Part shown: piece after piece, positions 45,728 to 54,534 of the stretch | Numbering within the stretch: position 1 is the first letter of the stretch | How the letters are laid out: each line of letters starts with the position of its first letter | Assembly: GCF_026183895.1 (NCBI RefSeq) | Contig: NZ_JAPFQI010000008.1 | Span: 1 to 64,000 of the forward strand | DNA: 64,000 bases | Direction: 5' to 3' | Origin: Sabulicella glaciei | GTDB lineage: Bacteria; Pseudomonadota; Alphaproteobacteria; Acetobacterales; Acetobacteraceae | Translations under genes and position numbers: made by a program | Notes under the pieces: model-generated | Told to the model about the DNA's origin: nothing | Databases searched by the model: none | The model's input: only the letters and a program-made list of their open reading frames with translations

Positions 45728-45892
45728 TCAGCCAGCCAGGAACCCTGCCGCCACGAGGCCGAGGGACAGCCCCGTCATCGCTGCGAGCGGCAGGGACTGC
45801 CAGCGCAGCAGCCGCGGCGACGCATACAGCGTGATGCGCAGCGGCTTGGGAGGAATGCGAAGCTCGTCGTCGGTCCAGGTGTTCGCGCTCAT
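45728..45892 (-). CDS. small membrane protein, 54 residues
   Basis: A 54-codon frame opening MSANTWTDDELRIPP and ending with a hydrophobic C-terminal helix (about 33-54, LPLAAMTGLSLGLVAAGFLAG). No ribosome binding site of standard sequence is visible, so the call rests on the signal-like amphipathic pattern and its fit in an otherwise empty gap. It lies 45 bases downstream of the beta-hydroxyacid dehydrogenase gene on the same strand. Confidence 0.4.
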   Translation of the reverse strand: MSANTWTDDELRIPPKPLRITLYASPRLLRWQSLPLAAMTGLSLGLVAAGFLAG

Positions 45893-45937
45893 GAGGAGAG
45901 CGAACCATGAACAAACTCCGAACGCAAGAGGCTTTGT

Positions 45938-46834
45938 TCACTTCTCGTTCGCGGCTTCTCCGGGCAGCGAGATTCCGGTGAGCGCCTGCCAGACGCGGAT
46001 CACGAAGGCGTCGTCACGCCCTCCCTGCCCGAGCCCGCGCTGCGCGACGAAGAGTTGCAGGGCCTGGGCGGCGAGCGGCACGGGCATCGCCGCCTCGCGC
46101 GCCATCGCTTCCACGAGGCCGAGATCTTTCACGAAGATGTCGCCGGCGGAGAGCGGCGTGTCGTCGCCCTCCAAAACATGCGCCATGCGGTTGCCGAACA
46201 TCCAGGAATTGCCGGCCGCGCTCGTCACCACGTCATAGACGGTGCGCGGCTCCAGCCCGGACCGGATCGCCAGCGCCATGGCCTCGGCGGCAGCAGCGAT
46301 ATGCACGCCGGCCAGAAGCTGGTGCACGACCTTCATGGCGGCGCCCTGCCCCGGCTCCGTGCCCAGCCGCCATACCTTGCCGGACACCGCTTCCAGCAGT
46401 GGCCTCGCCGCGGCGAAGGCTTCGTCGCTGCCGCTCGCCATCACGGTCATGCGGCCCTCGCGCGCCGCCACCGCGCCGCCCGAGACCGGCGCGTCCAGGT
46501 AGAGCAAGCCGCGCGACTCCGCTTCCGCCGCCAGCGCGCGCGCCTCGGCCGGCGACATGGTGGCGCTGACCACGAGCACGCCGCCGGGCGCCACGCGCGG
46601 CGCCGCGCCCGCTTCCCCGAACAAGGCCTGCCGCGCCTGGGTCGCGTTCACCGTCAGCACCAGCACCGCATCCTGGCCCGGCTCCAGGTCGCTGCCGCGC
46701 GCGACGGCGCGATTGCCGAAGGCGGCGCGGGCACGTTCGGACGGGTCCACCCCCGTCACCTCCAGCCCGGCGCGCAACGCGCTCTGCGCCGCGCCGCCAC
46801 CCATGCTGCCCAGGCCGATCACCGCCGCCTTCAT
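45938..46834 (-). CDS. NAD(P)-dependent beta-hydroxyacid dehydrogenase (3-hydroxyisobutyrate dehydrogenase family)
   Basis: 298 residues. Rossmann motif VIGLGSMGGGAAQSALRAG at the N-terminus, substrate-site DAPVSGGAVAAREG, and the catalytic lysine region GAAMKVVHQLLAGVH. Closest in feel to L-threonate/tartronate-semialdehyde-type members (LtnD-like). Its start overlaps the FAD monooxygenase stop by 4 bases, making it the third gene of the amidase operon. The substrate is inferred to be a product of that pathway. Confidence 0.9.
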   Translation of the reverse strand: MKAAVIGLGSMGGGAAQSALRAGLEVTGVDPSERARAAFGNRAVARGSDLEPGQDAVLVLTVNATQARQALFGEAGAAPRVAPGGVLVVSATMSPAEARALAAEAESRGLLYLDAPVSGGAVAAREGRMTVMASGSDEAFAAARPLLEAVSGKVWRLGTEPGQGAAMKVVHQLLAGVHIAAAAEAMALAIRSGLEPRTVYDVVTSAAGNSWMFGNRMAHVLEGDDTPLSAGDIFVKDLGLVEAMAREAAMPVPLAAQALQLFVAQRGLGQGGRDDAFVIRVWQALTGISLPGEAANEK

Positions 46835-48060
46835 GCCCCGATGCTCCAGCTTTCGCGCGCATTCAGCGCAGTCGGGTCGAACCCGGCCAGCTTCTTGTAC
46901 TCGGCCGCCACGCGCTCGAGTTCCGCCTGGGTGATCACGGATTCGAGATCGCCGAACCCGTCCGGGGCGCGGCGATGCACTTCCTCCAGGATCAGGTCCG
47001 GTCCGAGTTCGCGATTGGCCAGGGTCAGCTTCGCCGTCGGCGGGCGGCGCGCTTGTTCATAGGCGAGCAGCCCGTCCTCCACCCGCTCATGGCGTGCGAT
47101 GTTCAGGGCCAGCTGCCGTGCATCCAGCACCGCCTGCGACGCGCCGTTGGAGCCGATCGGGTACATCGGGTGCGCCGCGTCGCCCAGCAGGGTCACGCGG
47201 CCTTCGGTCCAGCATAACAGCGGGTCGCGATCCACCATCGGGTATTCCAGCACCCGCTCGGCGCGGCGGATCAGGCCTGGGACATCCAGCCAGCCCCAGT
47301 CCCAGGATTCGTAGTGCGGTAGGAAGGCGGCGCGGTCGGCCTCGCGGTTCCAGTCCTCGCGCCGGAAGCCCTGCGAAGGGTCCACCTTCATCTCTGCGAT
47401 CCAGTTGGTCAGCACCGTCCCGTCGGGATGATGGGCGATGGGATAGACGACGAATTTCTGGCTGTGGTGCCCAGCCTGCACCATGGTCGCGCCGCCCAGG
47501 AAAGGCGGCGCCACGGTGGTGCCGCGCCACAGGATGGCGCCTTGCCAGGAAGGAGGCCCCTCATCCGGCGCGAAGTGGCGGCGGATGGCGGAATGGATGC
47601 CGTCGGCGCCGATCAGTGCCTCGCCGCGCGCCTCGCCGCCCGCCTCGAAGACGAGGGTCACGCCGTCCGCATCCTGCGCGAAGCCTGACACGCGCCGTCC
47701 CGTTTCGGCCGTGATGCCGCGTTCCCGCGCCACCTCCAGCAGCATCATGTGCAGGCGGCCACGGTGCACGGAGTATTGCGGCCAGCGATACCCGGCGGCG
47801 AGGCCGCGATCCTCCCGCCAGATCAGCTGGCCGTGCGCGGAGACGTAGCGAAGCTCCCGCGTCGCCACGCCGATCCCGGCCAAGCGCTCACCCAGCCCCA
47901 GCTCGGTCAGTTCCCGCACTGCGTGCGGAAGGAGGTTGATCCCGACCCCCAGTGGGCGGATTTCCTCCACCGCCTCGAAGACGCGGCAAGGGCGGCCGGC
48001 GGCGTGCAGCGACAACGCCGCGACCAGCCCGCCAATCCCGCCCCCGGCGAGAAGGATCAC
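46831..48060 (-). CDS. FAD-dependent aromatic monooxygenase (3-hydroxybenzoate 6-hydroxylase / salicylate hydroxylase type)
   Basis: 409 residues from a GTG at 48060 overlapping the amidase stop as GTGA. FAD-binding fingerprints: LLAGGGIGGLVAALSLHAAGRPCRVFEA, the DG motif GADGIHSAIRR, and GDAAHPMYPIGSNGASQAVLDA. Class A flavoprotein hydroxylase using NAD(P)H and O2. In the operon amidase - monooxygenase - dehydrogenase, an aromatic amide may be hydrolysed and then hydroxylated; this is inference. Confidence 0.9.
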   Translation of the reverse strand: MILLAGGGIGGLVAALSLHAAGRPCRVFEAVEEIRPLGVGINLLPHAVRELTELGLGERLAGIGVATRELRYVSAHGQLIWREDRGLAAGYRWPQYSVHRGRLHMMLLEVARERGITAETGRRVSGFAQDADGVTLVFEAGGEARGEALIGADGIHSAIRRHFAPDEGPPSWQGAILWRGTTVAPPFLGGATMVQAGHHSQKFVVYPIAHHPDGTVLTNWIAEMKVDPSQGFRREDWNREADRAAFLPHYESWDWGWLDVPGLIRRAERVLEYPMVDRDPLLCWTEGRVTLLGDAAHPMYPIGSNGASQAVLDARQLALNIARHERVEDGLLAYEQARRPPTAKLTLANRELGPDLILEEVHRRAPDGFGDLESVITQAELERVAAEYKKLAGFDPTALNARESWSIGA

Positions 48061-49313
48061 AGCGCCGCCTCCACCCACGCGGCCCAGCGCAGCGCCTCTC
48101 CATCCTCGGCCGCGACCACCTGCACGCCGAGCGGCAGTCCCTTCGGCCCCTCCCCGGCCGGCACGGTCACGCAGGGCAGGTGCAGCGCGGTCCAGAGCGA
48201 GTTGCAGCCCGGATCGCCGGTCCAGCCGATGCCTTCCGGCGCTTCGCCGGGCGCGGAGGCGGTGAGCAGCGCGTCGAAGCCCTCCATCGCCGCCGCCATG
48301 GCGCGCCGCGCCGCGACAAAGGCCGCGCGCCCGGCGACCAGCTTCGCCGGGTCGGCCGCCATCGCGTCCTCCATCTTCTCCCGCAGCACGGGCGACAGCA
48401 GGGAGCGGGCGTGATCCATCTCCCAGGCCAGGGCGTCGTGGGATTCCATGTTCATCACGAAGGGGTGCAGCGCATTGGCCTCGGCGCATTCCGCCGGCAT
48501 GGCGAAGGCTTCGACCGTTGCCCCTGCGCAGCGCGCGGCCTCCTCGACGCGGCCCAGCAGCGCGCGCGTCTCCTCGCCGCAGAGGGACTCGCCCGGCCCC
48601 ATCGTCACGCCGATGCGCGGGGCGCGGCCCGGCCGCTCGGAGGGGCGTCCGTGGTCGCGCCCGGTCAAGGCCTGCATCCCCAGCGCGATGTCGTCCAGCG
48701 AGCGCGCCATCAGCCCGATCGTATCCAGGCTCTCGCTCATCACCTTCATGCCGCCGCGATGGATGGCGCCGAAGGAGGGCTTGAAGCCATGGACCCCGCA
48801 GAACGCCGCGGGCCGAATGACGCTGCCCCCGGTCTGAGTGGCGATGGCAAGCGGAAAGAACCCCGCCGCCACCCCCGCCGCCGAGCCCGAGGAAGAACCG
48901 CCCGGCGTGTGGCGTGGGTCATGCGGGTTCGTCGTCGGCCCCGGGAAGCGCGTGGCGAACTCGGTCGTGACGGTCTTGCCCGCGACGACCATCCCGGCCC
49001 GCCGCGCCAGCGCCACCGCCGCGCTGTCCGTGCGCGGCCGGTGCCCGGCCCAGATCGGGGAGCCGTACTGGGAAGGCATGTCCGCCGTATCCAGCACGTC
49101 CTTCACGCCGAGATGGATGCCGGCGAGCGGCCCCTTCGCCCGCGCCGCCTGCGCGCGCACCGCCTCGGGGTCGTGCCATGTGAATGCGCGCAGCACGTTC
49201 TCGCGTGCCGCCACCGCCTCCAGCAGCGCTTCCGCCACCTCGCGCGGGTCGGTGCGCCCGGATTGGACGCGGGAAAGGGTCTCGGTCGCGGTCAAGCGGG
49301 AAAGGTCCGTCAT
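48057..49313 (-). CDS. amidase (amidase signature family)
   Basis: 418 residues from the ATG at 49313. The Ser-cisSer-Lys triad is visible: GVKDVLDT (Lys), TPGGSSSGSAAGVAAG (cis-Ser) and TQTGGSVIRPAAFCG (nucleophile Ser). It hydrolyses an amide to the acid and ammonia. First gene of a three-gene operon; a longer upstream extension of the frame passes over other genes and was discarded. Confidence 0.93.
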   Translation of the reverse strand: MTDLSRLTATETLSRVQSGRTDPREVAEALLEAVAARENVLRAFTWHDPEAVRAQAARAKGPLAGIHLGVKDVLDTADMPSQYGSPIWAGHRPRTDSAAVALARRAGMVVAGKTVTTEFATRFPGPTTNPHDPRHTPGGSSSGSAAGVAAGFFPLAIATQTGGSVIRPAAFCGVHGFKPSFGAIHRGGMKVMSESLDTIGLMARSLDDIALGMQALTGRDHGRPSERPGRAPRIGVTMGPGESLCGEETRALLGRVEEAARCAGATVEAFAMPAECAEANALHPFVMNMESHDALAWEMDHARSLLSPVLREKMEDAMAADPAKLVAGRAAFVAARRAMAAAMEGFDALLTASAPGEAPEGIGWTGDPGCNSLWTALHLPCVTVPAGEGPKGLPLGVQVVAAEDGEALRWAAWVEAAL

Positions 49314-49380
49314 GGGCGCAGCGTAACCATGCGCCGCGGCGCCTGGGAACCATCGGCCGTGGACACCACTTGGGGTGGCG

Positions 49381-49842
49381 ATGGTCACCACCGAGCCCCT
49401 GCCCGGCGGCGCGCTGCGGCACGAGGTCGCGGTGGCTGCCGATGCCTTGCCCCCGGTCTCCCCCCAGGCGTTGGAAGCGGCGTGGGAAGTGGCGCGCGCC
49501 GCCGCCGATGCCGGGCTCTGGGGCCCGGCGCGGCTCCTGGTCTTCGCCGATGCCGACCCCATCGCACTCACCGACCCCGATGCCGCCTGCTGGGCCGAGG
49601 CGATGGCGCAGCATGTCGGGCTGGACACGCTGGGCGGCCTCGCCCTCTGCCTGCGGCTGCTGGCCTTGGTCGAGGTGATGGGCCGTGCGTCCTGGCTGCG
49701 CGGCTTCTTCGCCATCGGCCCCGAGGGCGCGGAGTTCCATCCGGCCCTGCTTGCCGCCGCGGCCCGGGCGCCGTTGGACGCGACCGGGCGGTTCGCGGAT
49801 GCGGCGTTGCGTGGCATGTTGTCGCGGAGCCTTCCCGCTTGA
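49381..49842 (+). CDS. hypothetical protein
   Basis: 153 residues, no recognised domain. The translation is Ala/Leu-rich but balanced, with repeated short helices (PQALEAAWEVARAAADAGLWG, LGGLALCLRLLALVEVMG) and no signal peptide. A GTG at 49375 would add two residues. It runs 8 bases ahead of the lipoprotein gene, divergent from the amidase. Function unknown. Confidence 0.65.
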   Translation: MVTTEPLPGGALRHEVAVAADALPPVSPQALEAAWEVARAAADAGLWGPARLLVFADADPIALTDPDAACWAEAMAQHVGLDTLGGLALCLRLLALVEVMGRASWLRGFFAIGPEGAEFHPALLAAAARAPLDATGRFADAALRGMLSRSLPA

Positions 49843-49850
49843 GGATTCCC

Positions 49851-50198
49851 ATGCGCGCCGTCATCCCCCTGCTTCTGCTCGCCGCTGCCTGCGCCCCGCG
49901 CACGGAGAGTTTCTTCCAGCCCCGACCCGGCGCACCCGATACGAACCCCCGCGTGGTCGCCGCCTGCCGCGAGGAGGTTACGCGCATCCTCGCCCGGCAG
50001 GACCGCTCCCAGCTGATCCGCGAGGATGAGCGCGACGCCCGCCTCGGCGCCGAGGCGACGCCCTTCACCCACCGTGCCACGCAGGACCGCCTCGGCCGCG
50101 GCTTCCAGTACGACCGGCTGGTGAATGACTGCATCCGCGAGAACACGCGCCAGACCCAGCGCGCGGCGCCAGCCGCCCCCGCCATGCCAGGGCGCTGA
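49851..50198 (+). CDS. putative lipoprotein, function unknown
   Basis: 115 residues from the ATG at 49851 with GAGGA just upstream. The N-terminus MRAVIPLLLLAAACAPRTE is a lipoprotein signal with lipobox LAAAC, giving an acylated cysteine at about residue 14. The rest is a charged, helical segment (VVAACREEVTRILARQDRSQLIREDERDARLG) and a Gln/Ala-rich tail. No known domain recognised. Its stop overlaps the likely start of the transporter gene. Confidence 0.78.
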   Translation: MRAVIPLLLLAAACAPRTESFFQPRPGAPDTNPRVVAACREEVTRILARQDRSQLIREDERDARLGAEATPFTHRATQDRLGRGFQYDRLVNDCIRENTRQTQRAAPAAPAMPGR

Positions 50199-51433
50199 GC
50201 CTGGCCTCCTTTGGCGCGCTCGGGCGTGCCCTTTCGCATCGCGACGCGCGCATCTTCTTCGGCGCTTCGCTCACCGCCTGGACCGGGCTGTGGATGCACC
50301 GCATCGCAGTCACCTGGCTCGCCTGGGAGCTGACGCGCTCCCCCTTCTGGGTCGGGATGGTCGCGTTCTGCGACTTGGCCCCGGCCGTGGTGTTCAGCCC
50401 CATCGCCGGCGCCGTAGCCGACCGAATGGACCGGGTGCGACTGACCATGATCGCCCAGGCGGCCATCGCCGCGCAGGCCTTCTGCGTCGCCCTGCTGACG
50501 ATGACCGGGCTGATCTCCATCGGCCCGCTGCTGTTCTTCGAGGTGATCGGCGGCATCGCCGCCTCCTTCGCGCAGCCGGCGCGGCAGGCGCTGATGCCAG
50601 GGCTGGTGCCTCGCTCCGACCTGCCGGCGGCGGTCGCCTGCAATTCCCTTTGCTTCAACGTGGCGCGCTTCCTCGGTCCCGCCATCGCCGGACCGATGAT
50701 CGCCGTCTTCGGCGTGGTGCCGGCCATCCTCTGCAACGTCGCCGCCTATGTGATCGCCTGCGCCACCATGCCGCTGCTTCGGCCGGAGGCGGAGCACATC
50801 CGCGGCCACGCGCCTGAGGCGTCGCTCCTGGCGGAGATGCTTGAGGGCATCCGCTATGCCGCCACCCATCCCGGCATCGGGCCGATCTTTCTGTTCGCCG
50901 GGATCACGGCTGTCCTGCTGCGCGGGGTGCAGGAAATCCTGCCGCCCTATGTGGAGCGGCTGTTCGGCCAAGGCGCACCCGGGCTGGCCCTGCTGACGGC
51001 AGCGATCGGCGTCGGGGCGCTGATCGCGGGGCTATGGGTCGCCTCGCGCGGGCGGACCGCGGGCGCGACGCGCCTCGCCGTGGCGGGGGTGGCGGCGCAG
51101 GCCGTGTTCATCGCGGGCTTCGTGGCGACGGGCTGGTTCCCCTTCGCCGTGGCCTGCGCCGCGGCCTTCGGGGCCTCGGCCTCCATCCACGGCATTTCGG
51201 TGCAGATGCTGGCGCAGTCGGCGGCGCTGACCAAGATGCGTGGGCGCACCCTTTCGCTCTGGGGCCTGATCACACGCGCCTGCCCGGCCCTGGGCGCGCT
51301 GGTGCTCGGCCTGGCGGGCGAGGCCTTCGGGATGCGGTGGCCCACCTTGTGTGCGGTTGCCCTCGCCCTCATGGTCGCGCTCTGGGGCGCCACGCGAATC
51401 CGCGCATGGGCCAAACACCTGGAAACGACCTGA
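50195..51433 (+). CDS. MFS transporter (MFS_3 / EntS-like)
   Basis: About 412 residues if started at the CTG at 50195; 379 from the first ATG, 50294. The conserved N-terminus of the family (ALSHRDARIFFGASLTAWTGLWMHRIAVTWLAWELT) is encoded upstream of that ATG, and no ATG, GTG or TTG occurs in frame between the last stop (50126) and 50294. A CTG overlapping the lipoprotein stop as CTGA is therefore the best guess. Eleven or twelve hydrophobic segments; the motif DRMDRVRLTM follows helix 2. An efflux carrier of unknown substrate. Confidence 0.85.
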   Translation: MSLASFGALGRALSHRDARIFFGASLTAWTGLWMHRIAVTWLAWELTRSPFWVGMVAFCDLAPAVVFSPIAGAVADRMDRVRLTMIAQAAIAAQAFCVALLTMTGLISIGPLLFFEVIGGIAASFAQPARQALMPGLVPRSDLPAAVACNSLCFNVARFLGPAIAGPMIAVFGVVPAILCNVAAYVIACATMPLLRPEAEHIRGHAPEASLLAEMLEGIRYAATHPGIGPIFLFAGITAVLLRGVQEILPPYVERLFGQGAPGLALLTAAIGVGALIAGLWVASRGRTAGATRLAVAGVAAQAVFIAGFVATGWFPFAVACAAAFGASASIHGISVQMLAQSAALTKMRGRTLSLWGLITRACPALGALVLGLAGEAFGMRWPTLCAVALALMVALWGATRIRAWAKHLETT

Positions 51434-52408
51434 ATGCTGGATTGCGCCATCGTCGGCATGGGCAACTGGGGCCGCAAGCTGGTGGACAGCGTGCAAGGCC
51501 GAAACGGAGCGGGGCTGCGCTTCGTCGCCGGCAGCACCGGCACCATCGAGAAGGCACGGCCCTACGCAGCCGAGAAGGGCATCACCCTGCACGAGGGGTA
51601 CGAGGCGGTGCTGGCCGATCCGCGCGTGCAGGCCGTGGTCCTCGCCACGCCCCACGCCCAGCACGCCGACCAGGTGGTGGCCGCCGCCCGCGCGGGGAAG
51701 CATGTCTTCGTGGAGAAGCCCTTTACCCTCTCCCGCGAAAGCGCCGAGGCCGCGGTGGCCGCCTGCCGCGCCGCCGGGGTGGTGCTGGCGCTCGGCCACA
51801 ATCGCCGCTTCCTGCCCGCCGTGGCGAAGATGAAGGCGATGCTGGAAGATGGCCGCCTGGGCACGCTGTTGCATGTCGAGGGCCAGTTCAGCGGGCCAGG
51901 CGGCTTCGCCTACAAGCCCGGGGCTTGGCGCGCCGACCGCGCCGAAAGCCCGCTGGGTGGCATGGGTGGCATGGGCATCCACATGGTGGACATGATCATC
52001 AACCTTGCCGGGCGGTTCCGCGACGTTCGGGTGGTGAGCCATGCCCGCGTCCTGCCCACGATCGACGACACGACGGCGATGCTGGCGACGCTGGAATCCG
52101 GCGCGACCGTTTCCTTCGCCACCCTGGCCGCCGCCCCGCGCCTGTGGCGCGTCGCCCTCTACGGCACGGATGGCTGGGCGGAGCTGCATGGGCATGAGCG
52201 CCTGACCTTCCGCCCGCGCGACGGCGAGGACCAGGTGACCGACTTCCCGCCCACCGACATCGAGCGTGCCGAGCTGGAGGCCTTCGCCGCCGCGGTCGCC
52301 GGAGGCCTGGCCTACCCCCTACCGCTGGAGGAGGCGGTCCATGGCGTCAGCGTCTTCGAGACGATGATCTGGGCCGCGAGCTCCGGCAGCGTTTGCCGCG
52401 TGGCCTGA
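51434..52408 (+). CDS. Gfo/Idh/MocA family oxidoreductase
   Basis: 324 residues, starting immediately after the MFS stop (TGAATG). Rossmann motif AIVGMGNWGRKLVDSV, the EKP motif VFVEKPFTLSRESAEAAV and the substrate-domain stretch GGMGGMGIHMVDMI. NAD(P)-dependent dehydrogenase of sugar, inositol or related substrates; substrate not determined. In an apparent operon with the transporter upstream and the Rid gene downstream. Confidence 0.92.
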   Translation: MLDCAIVGMGNWGRKLVDSVQGRNGAGLRFVAGSTGTIEKARPYAAEKGITLHEGYEAVLADPRVQAVVLATPHAQHADQVVAAARAGKHVFVEKPFTLSRESAEAAVAACRAAGVVLALGHNRRFLPAVAKMKAMLEDGRLGTLLHVEGQFSGPGGFAYKPGAWRADRAESPLGGMGGMGIHMVDMIINLAGRFRDVRVVSHARVLPTIDDTTAMLATLESGATVSFATLAAAPRLWRVALYGTDGWAELHGHERLTFRPRDGEDQVTDFPPTDIERAELEAFAAAVAGGLAYPLPLEEAVHGVSVFETMIWAASSGSVCRVA

Positions 52409-52451
52409 GCAAGGCTATCCAACCCGTCGCAACCCCTGGAGCAACCGGACG

Positions 52452-52802
52452 ATGAGCAAGATCAGCCGCTACGGCAGCAACCCGATCCTGTCGGGCGCGG
52501 TCGAGTACCACAACTTCGTGTTCTGCGCCGGCATGACCGCCGACGACCTTTCCCTGGACGTGACGGGCCAGACCCGCCAGGTCGTGGCCAAGATCGACGC
52601 CGCGCTGGAGAATTTCGGCACGGACAAGACGCGCCTTCTCCAGGCCCAGATCTGGTTGAAGGACATCCGCGACCGCGATGCCATGAACAAGGTGTGGGTG
52701 GAGTGGCTGGGCGATGCCGGCCGCCCGGCTCGTGCCTGCGTGGAGGCCAACATGGCCGATCCCCGTCACTTGGTGGAGATCATGGTCACGGCCTGCCGCT
52801 GA
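52452..52802 (+). CDS. Rid family protein (RidA-like)
   Basis: 116 residues. The Rid fold is evident, and the catalytic arginine segment PARACVE retains the Arg of archetypal RidA, in contrast to the other Rid protein in this window. It may therefore deaminate reactive 2-imino acids. It ends 24 bases before a strong intrinsic terminator, the natural end of the lipoprotein-MFS-oxidoreductase run. Confidence 0.9.
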   Translation: MSKISRYGSNPILSGAVEYHNFVFCAGMTADDLSLDVTGQTRQVVAKIDAALENFGTDKTRLLQAQIWLKDIRDRDAMNKVWVEWLGDAGRPARACVEANMADPRHLVEIMVTACR

Positions 52803-52826
52803 CCGATCACCCTTCCGAAGGGAACG

Positions 52827-52855
52827 GCGCCCTGGACTGTCCAGGGCGCTTTTTT
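52827..52855 (+). terminator. intrinsic terminator
   Basis: GCGCCCTGG-ACTGT-CCAGGGCGC is a 9-bp perfect stem (extendable to 11) with a 5-base loop, followed directly by six T residues. It terminates the Rid gene transcript. It is the cleanest Rho-independent terminator in the window. Confidence 0.92.
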
Positions 52856-53131
52856 ATTGGGAATCGGCAACCACACCGCCTGACTGGCGTTTTTGCACGC
52901 CACGATCTGGTTGTGACATTTTCGCCGCAACACTGTGTCCCATGGCCCGTGGCGCAGGTCAGGCAGGACGATGTTCCTGATCAAAGCGCCAAACCGGTTG
53001 GCTATCCGACAAATCACGGTGAGTTTCGCATTGTAACGCAACGGCGGGTTGCAGACCCGATCATGCTCCCGGCTTAGTCCCCTCGCGCCAGACGGGGGGT
53101 CCTTCTGGCACCGCGCTCCAGGAGGGATTGC

Positions 53132-53848
53132 ATGCGCCTGAAAGCCGCGCTTCTGACCATGTGCCTCGGCTTTGCCGGGATCACCGCAGCCCCAGTGGCG
53201 GAAGCCGCTCGATCCGAGGCAAGGACGCAAAGCGGACAGGCACGGCCAGCCCAGCAATCCCGCCCGACCCGGCCCGCACCGAGCCACCGCGCGAGCCTGC
53301 AAACGACGCGCGGTGCCACCCGCGCCGTTTATTCCCCCGGCATCTCCTGCGTGCCCTATGCGCGCAGCGTCACGGGCATGGACATCTTCGGGAACGGTCG
53401 CGAGTGGTGGGGCAACGCGGCGGGCCGATATGCCCGCGGCCAGCGCCCCGAATCCGGATCGATCCTTTCCTTCCCCGGCACGGGCGGCATGCCGATGGGC
53501 CACGTCGCCGTGGTGTCGCGCGTTCTCCATGGCCGCATGATCGAGATCGACCACGCCAACTGGGGCGGCCCCGGCATCCGCCGCGGGCAGGTCATGCGGA
53601 ACATCCGCGTCATGGACGTGTCGGACGACAATTCCTGGACGCGGGTGCGCGTGCAGGTCGGCTGGGACGGCACCACCTTCGGCCGCGAGTACCCGACGCA
53701 CGGCTTCATCCACAACCGCCCTGCCACGACCTACGCGGCGAACGAGGACATGATCCGTCACGTCTCCTACACGCGCGGCGAGACGGTGCGCCCTGCCGCC
53801 CCTGCGCAGCGACGTCCGGCGGCGCACACCCAGCAGCGGCGGCGCTAG
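53132..53848 (+). CDS. secreted CHAP domain amidase/peptidase
   Basis: 238 residues with a signal peptide (MRLKAALLTMCLGFAGITAAPVAEA|AR). A basic, Ser/Arg-rich linker (about 26-65) precedes the CHAP domain, with the catalytic Cys in SCVPYAR and His in MGHVAVVS, and the supporting EIDHANW. Such enzymes cleave peptidoglycan amide bonds in the envelope. The tail is again basic and Pro/Gln-rich. It stands alone between the terminator and a convergent gene. Confidence 0.88.
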   Translation: MRLKAALLTMCLGFAGITAAPVAEAARSEARTQSGQARPAQQSRPTRPAPSHRASLQTTRGATRAVYSPGISCVPYARSVTGMDIFGNGREWWGNAAGRYARGQRPESGSILSFPGTGGMPMGHVAVVSRVLHGRMIEIDHANWGGPGIRRGQVMRNIRVMDVSDDNSWTRVRVQVGWDGTTFGREYPTHGFIHNRPATTYAANEDMIRHVSYTRGETVRPAAPAQRRPAAHTQQRRR

Positions 53849-53946
53849 ACCACGCGCCGGGCTCGCGGCGGCGCGGCTCAGACCCTAGTCCCTGGTTTTC
53901 GCCCCGGGTTCACCACAGCGGCGCTTCCGCCTCCACGGAGGAGGCG

Positions 53947-54534
53947 CTAGGCCGCTCGCGAGCGGTCCCAGAGATTGGGCACGAACTCGTTGCTGTAGCC
54001 CGAGATGAAGCGGCGCTTCTCGCCGGTTTCCGGGTCGAAGCTGTGGCGCTCCACCGCGCCGATATTGCCGCCATACACGTGGATGGAGATGCTGGGCCGA
54101 TCGGTCAGCGCGTTCTCTACCCAGTGTGCGTCCTCCTCGCCGGAGCCGACGCGCACCACCTCGCCGGGGCGAAGGCGGTCCACCTGGCCGGCGCGCATCC
54201 GGCCCTCCGGCGTGGGGTGCATGGTGACCGACACCTCCTCGCCCCGCAGCATTCCGACCAGGCCCCAGACCTTGTGGTTGTGCACCGGCGTGCGCGCGCC
54301 CACGCCCCAGACGAAGCTGACCACGCTGAAGCGCTCCAGCGGGTCGCAGTGCAGCAGGTATTGCCGGTAGCCCGGCCCCGGCTCCGCCATGGCGTCAGGC
54401 AGCCAGTCATCCTCGCGCACCAGCGCCTCCAGCAGGGCGCCGCCCTCTTCCAGCCAGCGCGCCTCCTCCGGCGATTGCTCGGCAAGGCGCGTCATCGCCT
54501 GGATGAAGCCACGCAGCTTGTCGGTCCCGGTCAT
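53947..54534 (-). CDS. cysteine dioxygenase family protein
   Basis: 195 residues, a cupin. The iron ligands appear as PVHNHKVWG (two His) and AHWVENA (third His); the C-terminal segment SISIHVYGGNIGAVERHSFDPETGE is characteristic of the CDO_I/3-mercaptopropionate dioxygenase family. It oxidises a thiol to a sulfinic acid with O2. It overlaps the amidohydrolase gene by 4 bases (ATGA). A 7-bp hairpin lies just after its stop (53928-53946), without a T-run. Confidence 0.88.
   Translation of the reverse strand: MTGTDKLRGFIQAMTRLAEQSPEEARWLEEGGALLEALVREDDWLPDAMAEPGPGYRQYLLHCDPLERFSVVSFVWGVGARTPVHNHKVWGLVGMLRGEEVSVTMHPTPEGRMRAGQVDRLRPGEVVRVGSGEEDAHWVENALTDRPSISIHVYGGNIGAVERHSFDPETGEKRRFISGYSNEFVPNLWDRSRAA

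Noticed and set aside
45908-45940. 8-bp inverted repeat (TGAACAAA / TTTGTTCA) at the end of the dehydrogenase gene as a terminator
   Set aside because: The loop is 17 bases, the stem is AT-rich and no T-run follows, so it is too weak to call.
45687-45941. Minus-strand frame ending in a lipobox-like SLLLAGCG
   Set aside because: The lipobox falls at the very C-terminus with only one residue after the cysteine, and the N-terminal part is noise; the 54-residue frame in another phase is a better explanation.
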